Source: Euryarchaeota archaeon UBA40 (GTDB lineage Archaea; Thermoplasmatota; Poseidoniia; Poseidoniales; Thalassarchaeaceae). Taken from it: 11,109 nt of DNA. Location: contig DAYJ01000101.1 in NCBI GenBank assembly GCA_002506875.1, positions 2,351 to 13,459 on the forward strand, in the 5' to 3' direction. Below the pieces are notes generated by a model. The model was not told the origin of the DNA. It did not search any database and was given only the letters and a program-made list of their open reading frames with translations. The translations under genes were made by a program, and so were the position numbers. Of this stretch, positions 1-8,900 are shown one piece after another (positions within the stretch are counted from its first letter, which is position 1; each line of letters begins with the position of its first letter).

Positions 1-456
1 GGGTTATGGAAGTCGGGTGAATTTGATCCGTCATACATCATTGATCTTGCTACTTTAACTGGAGCGGTAGTAGTCTCTCTTGGTCATGAAGCATCAGGAC
101 TTTGGTCAAATAACTCAGAATTGTTAGAGAAGGTCCATCAAGCTGGAAATAAAGAAGATGAAATTGCTTGGAAAATGCCATTATTACCTGCATTTGAGAA
201 AGAAATGACCGGCTCAAAGATTGCTGATGTTAGAAATCTCGGAAAGAGTCGTTGGGGTGGCGCTAATACTGCTGCAGCATTCCTCAAACAATTTGTTCCA
301 AATCGAAATTTCGATGAAGAGGGTGAACAGATTCCTTGGGCACATTTAGACATAGCAGGGACTGCATGGGGGGCGACTACCAATGCTATGGTAGGCCATG
401 GTGCAACCGGAATACATGTGAGAACACTTCATACATTGATTACAAATTCTGATTGA
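1..456 (+). CDS. Leucyl aminopeptidase (peptidase family M17), C-terminal part
   Basis: Frame 1 is open from the left edge to the TGA at 454-456, giving 151 codons of a protein whose start lies outside the window. M17 enzymes are hexameric two-metal exopeptidases that remove N-terminal residues from peptides in the cytoplasm. The visible part carries the family block IDLATLTGA near its beginning (codons 14-22) and the typical C-terminal blocks: PLLPAFEKEM, a segment ending DVRNLG, GGANTAAAFLKQF, WAHLDIAGTAW, and GATGIHVRTL. The metal-binding NTDAEGR block should lie just upstream and is not seen. The end of the protein matches the normal end of the family, so it is cut only by the window edge. 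It is followed after 72 bases by the membrane protein gene on the same strand. I infer an ordinary housekeeping peptidase with no functional link to the synthase. Confidence 0.93.
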   Translation, partial: GLWKSGEFDPSYIIDLATLTGAVVVSLGHEASGLWSNNSELLEKVHQAGNKEDEIAWKMPLLPAFEKEMTGSKIADVRNLGKSRWGGANTAAAFLKQFVPNRNFDEEGEQIPWAHLDIAGTAWGATTNAMVGHGATGIHVRTLHTLITNSD

Positions 457-460
457 ATTC

Positions 461-468
461 TTTAAATC
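461..468 (+). promoter_or_regulatory. Possible TATA-like element upstream of the membrane protein gene
   Basis: The 72-base gap between the aminopeptidase stop and the next start contains TTTAAATC a few bases after the stop codon. If the host is archaeal, this resembles a TATA box and could drive the gene starting at 529 with a leader of about 40 bases. No start site is known and A/T-rich octamers are common here, so this is weak. Confidence 0.2.
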
Positions 469-528
469 ACGAATATTTTGTAGATCATCAGTGACAAGTC
501 TGTTATGTAAACAGCCCTTCGGAGAAAT

Positions 529-2031
529 GTGGAATCCGTTAGCGAATATTATGTTAATGCTTTCACTGCAGACAACCAATTCGGTATTGGAATGATATCG
601 AATTGGCTCAGCCTGATTGTTTTGATATGGTTGCTTAGCCTCTCATTTCTAATAATTCGTGCTAATTCAAGCGCTTCAGAGAATCGTTTCATGGCTGTCT
701 TGATTGCTTGTGAAGGATTCAAAGCCGCTTATCACATGAAGAATCTTACACCAAATGGGCATGAATGGTGGTTTATTGATCAATATCTTTGGAACTTCAA
801 TACGACCTTCTTCATTTCAGCACATGTTTGTTCAGTAGCGATGTATCTCTGTTTTCCAATCTATTACAGAGTTAAACAACTTTCATTCCTCTACAAGCCA
901 TTATTCCAAAGACATGTGTGGTACATAATGCCACTATTGACGATGGTTTTCATGATTATTGCAGCAGATCTCTGGGTATACGAAAATAATGGATGGATTA
1001 TTTGTTCAGAAGTAGGTGCACTACCTACGTACGAAATGCAAGTTGGAGTCGTCAGTGCATCGATGCAAGAAACGCTCGATTCAATCGGAACTTGTCCAGG
1101 AATTGGCGAATGGGCATTTGAGGATGTACCAATATTTGGTTTCTTTATGGTTGCTTTTTCCCCATTCGTATCGATTATTGCACTGTTAATCATGCGGACT
1201 TCAATGAAACAATTCGAATCTGAAGAACACCACGACAGTAGTAATCGTTTAACTTCTCGATCCCTATACATTGGATTCCTTGGCAAGGTAATCGGAAATA
1301 TGCTATTCTTCACTACACTTTTCATTGTTATTCCAATGTTAGGTGGTGGTTTTGGAAATGCACCATCATTCGGTGAAATGCTTGTTAGGGACTTAGCTAA
1401 CTCTCGAGGATTTACAGATATATTGTATGAATACGCATGGGTATTTACTGGCCTCATGATGCCTTTACCATTTGCATTTGAAGGAATGATGTTTGCATAT
1501 GCGGCGATGAAAGACACCGTATTGGGTATCGATTCCAAGTTGAGGAGGACATTTCGCAATTCGATTTTCACCGGTTTAGGAGCTATATCATTCCTAGTTG
1601 GAAGTGAATTAATGGAGTCATTAATCGGATTCGGAGCCTTAGGAGGAGTATTCCTTGGAGCGGGTATCCTAGTTGTTCGTAAACCAATCATTTCTTCTCT
1701 AGATCGTTTTAGCAACAAAATCATTCCAACAGCATTGGACGATGTAGAAAACGCATACTTGCAAGCCTACTCTGCCTCTGGGGCAGATGGAGTGATAACT
1801 GAGGCTGAGCGTAGAATCCTTCTTGCTACAGCAGATGCTCTGAACATCTCACATGAACGAGCAGCAGAACTTGAGGATGGTTTTGAACCTAAAGTGGCAG
1901 ATAACACTCCACAAGTAGCCACAGAACCTACTGCAGTCCAACAATGGACTGATGAAGCCGGGCATACTTGGCGTTCAATGGATGATGGAACGATTATGTG
2001 GTGGAATGGTACAGATTGGCAACAAGTGTAA
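529..2031 (+). CDS. Polytopic membrane protein with C-terminal DGVIT helical element and Trp-rich tail
   Basis: I do not recognise a named family for the membrane part. Hydrophobic segments lie near residues 25-44, 52-70 (weak), 92-112, 129-149, 201-222, 246-270, 300-327, 345-362 and 364-383, so roughly seven to nine membrane passes. A loop of about 50 residues (150-200) contains two cysteines, C159 and C189. The remaining about 117 residues should be soluble: a helical stretch with DGVITEAERRILLATADAL (420-438), similar in style to TerB-like or EF-hand-like acidic helices, then a Thr/Pro-rich linker, then a Trp-rich tail (473-498) ending in WWNGTDWQQV. The start used is GTG at 529, preceded by GGAG at 521-524; an in-frame ATG at residue 22 is an alternative that would still keep the first membrane segment. 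The overlapping ATG at 527 opens a different short frame. A sensor, transporter or surface-anchoring role is possible, and none is shown by the sequence. Confidence 0.85.
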   Translation: MESVSEYYVNAFTADNQFGIGMISNWLSLIVLIWLLSLSFLIIRANSSASENRFMAVLIACEGFKAAYHMKNLTPNGHEWWFIDQYLWNFNTTFFISAHVCSVAMYLCFPIYYRVKQLSFLYKPLFQRHVWYIMPLLTMVFMIIAADLWVYENNGWIICSEVGALPTYEMQVGVVSASMQETLDSIGTCPGIGEWAFEDVPIFGFFMVAFSPFVSIIALLIMRTSMKQFESEEHHDSSNRLTSRSLYIGFLGKVIGNMLFFTTLFIVIPMLGGGFGNAPSFGEMLVRDLANSRGFTDILYEYAWVFTGLMMPLPFAFEGMMFAYAAMKDTVLGIDSKLRRTFRNSIFTGLGAISFLVGSELMESLIGFGALGGVFLGAGILVVRKPIISSLDRFSNKIIPTALDDVENAYLQAYSASGADGVITEAERRILLATADALNISHERAAELEDGFEPKVADNTPQVATEPTAVQQWTDEAGHTWRSMDDGTIMWWNGTDWQQV

Positions 2032-2083
2032 CTCAAAAGAGTCAAACCACGTATTCATGAGTAAACCATGAACTCGACAGGTT

Positions 2084-2299
2084 ATGCGACCAAGGCAGAT
2101 TCTCGGACTAATCATGGTCTTCGTATTCCTCCCATTGAACTCAGGACTCTATCTGAGCCTACTCGGCGGTGAAGACGCCACTGGTCGTGTCCCTGGAAAC
2201 ATCGCATGCTACATGATTCTCCTATTCATCCTAGGAGCAGTGCTCCTTCTGACACCCACTCGGCAGCAGAAATACGTCGCTTATCACGAATCTGAATGA
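2084..2299 (+). CDS. Small two-pass membrane protein, unknown function
   Basis: A 71-residue protein with two clear hydrophobic segments (about residues 5-28 and 40-58), a short Gly/Asp-containing loop between them and a charged C-terminus. The ATG at 2084 is preceded by a weak AGG at 2079-2081. It begins 52 bases after the preceding membrane protein on the same strand and may be cotranscribed with it. Its last 16 bases overlap the end of the phosphopantetheinyl transferase gene coming from the other side. The membrane-protein pattern, the position in an otherwise empty stretch and a codon choice with many C-ending codons support a real gene. No family is recognised. Confidence 0.6.
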   Translation: MRPRQILGLIMVFVFLPLNSGLYLSLLGGEDATGRVPGNIACYMILLFILGAVLLLTPTRQQKYVAYHESE

Positions 2300-2934
2300 A
2301 GAATAGCAATTACAACTCGGTGATTCAATATCGTCTCAGGGATACTGTGAACACTGTATCTAATCCCGTCCAATGTAGCTTCTGTAGAAGCAACATGAAT
2401 GCGACGAGATGCAGACATCCCTTCCCCGGTTGCCTTCCCTACCGCCTCTTTGACCATCCAATGATGCAGTCTCACTGACGAATCTGAGGCCACCAATGAT
2501 TGAATCTCCTGCGGTGTACAGAACTCCTGTAATGCGCCTTCTGAAATATCTCGATTCTGAGGTTCACAGTCGATACCAATCCTTTTTCCACCATCAAACA
2601 ATACAGCCACTGCTAGAGATTCGCTATGTGCAATACTCACCGTAATATCGGATTCTCCATCACTGAATCGTAATCCGTCTGAGGTCAGGTTCAATTCACC
2701 GGATGATGGATTCAAACCCTGCCTCTGAAGTAAATCGATGAGGCACAACCGTCCAGCAATATGCTGATTCCTCCGCTTGGGGACCATTCGAGCAATTTGT
2801 GAGGGATTTGTCAATGGTAATCCTTCGACATCTAAGATATACTCAGAATCAACCTTCATCCAACAAACATGTACCGATGCTATGCCAGATTCAATCAGAT
2901 GCGGTCTACCCCGCAGATTCTCATCCCCTATCAT
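2284..2934 (-). CDS. Sfp-type 4'-phosphopantetheinyl transferase
   Basis: Transfers the phosphopantetheine arm of CoA to a serine of carrier-protein domains, turning apo-ACP into holo-ACP. The 216-residue length suits the Sfp class. Visible signatures are RRNQHIAGR (54-62), the SIAHS block (100-104) corresponding to the usual ISHS, the metal-binding GIDCE (120-124, D122 and E124), and WMVKEAVGK (159-167) containing the conserved W..KE...K pattern. The ATG at 2934-2932 overlaps the synthase stop in an ATGA junction, which implies translational coupling; the first beta strand (VHVCWMKVD, 21-29) follows at the expected distance, supporting this start. Its obvious substrates are the ACP domains of the upstream synthase. 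In enediyne-type synthases a PPTase is fused at exactly this place, after the dehydratase domain; here it is a separate polypeptide. Confidence 0.93.
   Translation of the reverse strand: MIGDENLRGRPHLIESGIASVHVCWMKVDSEYILDVEGLPLTNPSQIARMVPKRRNQHIAGRLCLIDLLQRQGLNPSSGELNLTSDGLRFSDGESDITVSIAHSESLAVAVLFDGGKRIGIDCEPQNRDISEGALQEFCTPQEIQSLVASDSSVRLHHWMVKEAVGKATGEGMSASRRIHVASTEATLDGIRYSVHSIPETILNHRVVIAILHSDS
2931..2934 (-). promoter_or_regulatory. ATGA stop/start overlap coupling synthase and PPTase
   Basis: On the minus strand the PPTase ATG (2934-2932) shares bases with the synthase TGA (2933-2931). No strong ribosome-binding site is visible just upstream, so reinitiation by ribosomes ending the synthase is the likely way the PPTase is translated. 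Confidence 0.8.
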
Positions 2935-5900
2935 GCATCTGAGAAAGTGAATCGCTCGCCTTCTGGAATCGGAGTCATGCCCTTGAGTCGTAGACCCAAA
3001 ACATGCATCACTACAGCATTATCCTCGTTAACCACAACCGCGTCATGGGTTGTCACACCTTGATCATCGATACTCCGACGGACAGTTCTCACCCTCAATG
3101 ATCCGGAGAAAGAGGAGACATCCATGTCTAGATGGTCGATGCCTACAGGTAAGGATTCCAATCCATCTACCTCCATGGAAACTAAACCTGCATTCTGTAA
3201 GCACCCCTCCACCACCATAGGAAGGAATTCAAGATGCATGCGCTGACCTCGAGATTCTTCGGCAAACAATTCCTGATTTGGAAGCTCATCGCGGCGAAGG
3301 ATGTGTCCATCAAGACCTCGATTTTCGCCTACATCTACGCCACCAATAACTCCACCGTGGACCTGGAACCGGGGACCATGGAACATCCGTTCATAGACGA
3401 AACTTGGACCATGAATTGCTGACGACATGGTAACTTGTCCGAGGTTATGGTCTCCAACCTGCTCGGCGGAACCACCTGACTTCAGTAATCGGACAATCCC
3501 TCGATGGTGAATCGTCGGTTCACCAAATATCTCGCCCGAAGAATTTGTGATATCAGTTTCTAGATGACAACGGATCCAGATATGATCGTCGTCCTGTCGA
3601 TCGAACTCTGCCTTAACTCGAATCGATTTGCTATCCTTCGTTACCTTGACGGGAAGGCCAAATTCGACTTCATCAAAGCCGTCAACAGCACAAAGAGGCC
3701 ACAATAGAACAGCACCCTCTGCAAAGGCCTCGAGGGCCATGACCCCTGGCATGTATGGTACTCCATCGATAGCGTGATCCTTCAAGTGAGGATGTCGCTC
3801 GGAATCTATCACCGTGGAATAGGTCACAGAAGTATAGGGAATTAGCTCCTCAATATGGCCAATTAGCGGGAAACGCATTGGATCTGCAAGAAGATTTGCA
3901 ACATTCTGTGGGAGGCGTTGTGGCGGTGGCCGGATGGAATCCTCATCGTCAAGTTGACCGAGTTGGCCAGCAATCATGACCATGCGTTTCCCTGAACAAA
4001 GAGCCTCATCAGCAAATCTGGAAGCCCCGTCATCTGCCGATATCATATCGATTCCTGCTTGGTCGAACACGGATTCGAATGAACCTCGTGTTGCCATCCC
4101 GACATCAGCCCAAGGAGCCCATGCAATTGCGACTGCTCGTGGGGCTTCTCCATGAGCGGCAATTCGTGCCATCTCTACATCGAGTACCTGATTGGCAGCA
4201 CAGTAACCGAATTGCATCGCATTTCCTTGACGACCTGCAATACTAGTGAATACAGACAGGAAACGCATGTTTGGAAGATCGTGCTCCAGAGCAGAAGTAA
4301 GATTACGCCACCCCTGAATCTTGACCTGAAGAACTCGTTGGAATACCTCCGGATCCTTACGTTCGAAAGGTGTAGAATCCTCTATGCCCGCACCGTGTAC
4401 GATTCCCGTGACAGGCCCCCATTCCTCACTAACACTATGCAGAGCCGAGTGAGTGGATTCACCGTCCGTGACATCCACGCTTACGTAATTTGCTCGATTC
4501 CCAGTTGCTCCGATGGCCTTGAGCGTATTATGAATCTCAAGACCACGCAGCCAACGATTCCAAGAATCGTTCCACTGTTTGAGTGACACATGGCCATCGT
4601 CGCTCTCCTCGATCATCTTCTCACGTAATGACATACGCTCTGCTTCCAGCTCATCCTCTCCCAAATCGAGGAATCGTTCCTGATCGAGATCTAATGAGGA
4701 TCTTCCGAGTAGGACGAATCGTGCACCTATGCCTTGAGAACGACGCGCGACCTCGATGATGCTACGTGCGGTTACACCCGCACCACCACCTGAGACAACC
4801 CATACGTCGTCATCGAGCAAAGGAGTCGATTCCGTTTCCAGTGCTTCCTCATAGAGGCTTAATCGGTATCGAGTTCCGTCCCTCTCTACTGCGACTTCGC
4901 GTGGTCCGCTTTGTTCAAGCAATTCACTAAGGAGCATTTCAGCAAGGGTATCAGGCTCTTCCAATAATCCTGGATCAAGATCGACTGCACGCGACCTGAG
5001 ATGAAGGCGTTCACGCCCATAACTCTTGATTCCACCATGAGCACCTGCTGCAATCGCGTTGAACCGGTCACCTCCAATCCCATGGCGACCATCAAGAGCT
5101 GAAACCGATGCTACAAGTCCATTCTCCACATCGCGGAGGTCCTCATCCAATCCCTTCAGGATACTGAACAGACCAGTGATGGATTGGTCGAGATGAGCGG
5201 TTGTTGTCACATCCTCCCAAGGCACGCCTGCAAGACGTACGGGTGCGAGGTGGACGATACCCGCTGGTGGTGCAATCTCACGAACAATACGTGCAACCTC
5301 GAGCATCTGATCAGCATTGGATGGATCTGCTCTGAGGATATCCACCTCTCCATCACGCTCACGAATCGGGCCAGTGGAAACACTTGCATCAAAGAAGACC
5401 CGGACTGCTTCAATACCGCGATCTTCGAGCAACGAACAGAGTGTCCCTGCAATACCCCATGCATCATCAGTCACGACAAGAGAACGACCGGCTAAATCAA
5501 TCGGAACAGGGTCCCCCCATGAACATGGTTCAACTTCAACTTGGAAGCGTCGGGCCTCAACAGGGCCTTTCTTCAGCCCCTGTTCAGAAGTAGTATCTTC
5601 AACCACATCTTGGACCAATTCGTGTTCTTCCACCGTAGAAGATGTTTCAATCGCATCAATCTCCTCAGTTTCGGGAGGAGCAGCAACGGCCGGAGTTAAC
5701 ACACCACCACCTTCAATCTCAGAACGGACGTACTGAATCACATGACCGAGAGTAGGATAATCACGCAGTTGGAAGGAATCGTCTACAGATAGTCCAAACT
5801 TCGAACGAAGATCCGCCATAATCTCTGCTTGCTTGATTGAATCGATACCGAGTTCACCCTCCATATCCGCATCCATCTCAAGGAACTCTGCAGGATATCC

Positions 5901-8900
5901 GGTGTGTTCCACTACAACTTGGATAATCTCATCATCCATAGAATCAGTAGATTGTGAAACTAGAGTAGATTCGCTCTTTTCCTCGTAATCATTCTCTTCA
6001 GGCATTGATTCCTCTGAAGATACAATTACCATATCGACCGAATCATCAGAATCCACCAACGTTGATTCTAATTCCGCAGAAGATACACTGTCGAAGGATG
6101 CGATGTAACCTATTACGTGGCCAAGTGTTGGATGCTCTCGGAGTTGGAAGGAATCGTCTACAGGGAGAGAAAACATCTCGCGTAGTTCCGCCATAATCTC
6201 TGCTTGCTTGATTGAATCGATTCCAAGCTCCCCCTCCATGTCTGCATCCAACTCAAGGAACTCAGACGGGTATCCCGTCGCTTCCGCGACCACTGAAAGG
6301 ACTCCTGATTGGATGTCTTTGTTTGAGGGAGATAGAGTCGGAGAGGGAATAGGCTCGGGTGAGGAAGATGTCTCCGCTGGAACAACAGGAGTAGGTGCAG
6401 GATTAGAGAGAGGCTCGACTGGAACAGGAATTGCAGAAACAGAGAATGATGGATCGGATATTGAACCCTCAGAGGCTTCGAAAAGGGGCGTATTACCTTG
6501 CACTCCTCCAATGAGGTTATCATCAGGATCAAGATAGGCAACGAACTTACGATCAAGGATACGGAGATGGATATTGGAAGCACCGGAATGTGCCTTGACC
6601 CACGAATCAATCCTACCAGGAGTGAAGCGAGCAGTGTCTGAATTTGCAATACGACGTAGGAAGGTTAGCGCTATCTGGCTACCAAAACCAGCCCCATGCC
6701 GCAAGGCGTATCGGACATCGTGCTTACCACCCATGCAGAGATTGAGTTCACCCAGAGTAGAATCTACATCACGGAAGTTCGCTATCGGAGGAAGACGCCC
6801 TGCAGCTAGGCCACGAATTACAATCGCATCTTCTAATCCAACCCCCATTGGATGTCCAGTATAGCCCTTCCCGTTCGTGATTAGAATCCGGGAGGCTGCA
6901 TCGCCAAAAACAGAGCGGAGAGATGCGACCTCTGCAGAGGCTGAACCCCCGCGAGGAGGAGTGTATGGTTCGTGCGACATGAAGGTCATATCATCGACGA
7001 GATCCGCTCGATTGAGACCATGCCGCACCTCCATCCTCGCCACAAATCGTTCCATCACCATCGCCGCATGATCTGTATCAAGACGAGTCGGGTGATACGC
7101 ACTGTTCGCAATTTCTGCTCCAAGAACTTCGACGTATGGAGTAACCCCTCGCTCAAGAGAATCCTCAGACCTCTCGATGACGAATGCAGCCCCTCCCATG
7201 CCGAGAAGCATACCATGTCTCCTAGCATCGAACGGTAGAGCAACCTCACTCACCTCCGAACCCATTGCATGAGCGCCTGCTGCAGCAAAACCGGCGCCAA
7301 TCCATGGCATCAAGACATCACTAGTTGAATCATCGCCACTGACAATGATGACTCGATCGCATCGGCCAGTTGCCATCCAATCCTCCGCGATAGCGAAGGC
7401 TGCAGGAGTAGAAGCGCAAGCGTTGTTAATTGCAAGATTTGGACCGCGGGCACCTATCCAATTAGCAAACTGGCTGTGACCCATTGAAAGAACTTGGAGG
7501 AGATACTTACGGTCAAAGTGGCCTCCCTCAACCTGCCCATTGTTCAGAGAATGCTCGATTACCTTCTGCAAGCCGGGAAATACGGATGCAAAGATTACAC
7601 CTGTTCGATCACGTTCCGCTTCTGGTAAAGACCAGCGGCGAATCATTCGCTTTCCAACACCGTTAACCTGCTCCACAGGTATGAGCGGTAAACCTGCATC
7701 TGCAAGTGCCTCAAGACCTGCTGCAAATGCTAGAGAGGTCGCGATATCAAACGCATCGACAAGGTGTGAGTCAATACCATACTGTTCGGCAAGATCGAAG
7801 CGCCCGCCTTGGCCAGCAAGCTGTGGGATTGTATCAAGAGAATCCGCAGGCACCAAATTTGCAGTCCCATCCTCCTCCTTCACCAGGCGAACAATACGCT
7901 TGTCCAATAGGCGCTGCTTCATCTCTGGAGAGAGTTCTGAAATCAGATTCTGACCGCTCAGGATTGCATCCCATCCACCCTCGTCGAAAACCTCGTCAAG
8001 ACCGGGTAAGCCAAGCGATACCCCTGATACAACTGGATTACCTCGTTGAATAACCTCTGAACTTGAAGATATGATTACAGTGCCATGATCAATAGGTCGA
8101 AGGATTGGTTGAATGACGACCCAATCTACCAATTCCTGGATGGTACTAAATGTCGCAGGATCATCATCTGATACCTCGTGGATTTGACTAGCCTCATCGG
8201 CAATCATAGTGAGTGCCTGGGATGTCAAGCCAATCTCATCGAAGGAAACCTGACCTACAAGAACGCCTTCGGGATATGAAACGTGTTTGGAGATGATTTT
8301 CCCAATTGATGCCGCCACTCTCCGCTGTGCTTGGAATTCGTCTTCCATCAATCCAGTAGATGCTACAGCCGAAGAAGTAGGGTTCTCCAATGCGGTTGTT
8401 GAAACTGATGTAACACCACTTTGAGGAAGAGGCCTGGCACGAAGACGGAGGGCTTCAGCTTCAGCAGAAGAAGGAATACCGGCCTGCAATCCATTCGTCC
8501 CTTTTGGCCCGGCTTGGAACTCAGGAGTATGAATCGATGAATCTAGACCGTGGATCTCCGGGACACGCCCCGCTACAGCCAGCATGGCAAGAGCCCCTAA
8601 GAAAGATGTAATTCCGCCCGCTTTTGGATGATTAGTGATGTTGACTAAACAGTCATCTTCATCGATAATCTGACTAGCAAATAAGGCGAGAGCACGCTTC
8701 GGTCCAACCTCGAGATAGAGGCGAGCACCTGCCTCATGCATAGAACGAATCTGTGAGGTCCACTCCACAGCCGAAGACATCTGAGGGGCGAGTTTCTCTA
8801 AGATGGCATCTTTCACATCCTGGCCAGGCTGGACATCATTTGGATAGAATGAACCATCCACATTTGCTGAAATGGGAATCGACGGAAGTGAAATCTCCAG

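Noticed and set aside
527..595. ATG at 527 as the start of the membrane protein
   Set aside because: It is in a different frame that stops after about 22 codons; the GTG at 529 opens the long frame.
891..1724. Long open frame of 277 codons on the minus strand inside the membrane protein gene
   Set aside because: It lies antisense to a frame with clear membrane segments and a recognisable tail; its own translation shows no family motif and reads as a shadow.
5721..6311. CRISPR or other short-repeat array
   Set aside because: The repeated blocks are coding, two copies only, and explained by ACP duplication.
6158..6649. Minus-strand frame of 163 codons rich in Leu and Ser
   Set aside because: It overlaps the first canonical ACP and the Pro/Ser-rich linker of the synthase in another frame. 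Its composition is what a frame shift of that linker gives.
6648..8039. Reading KS2 as an inactive chain-length factor, as in PUFA PfaC or type II systems
   Set aside because: The nucleophile Cys (C1222) and both histidines are present, so it should be an active ketosynthase.
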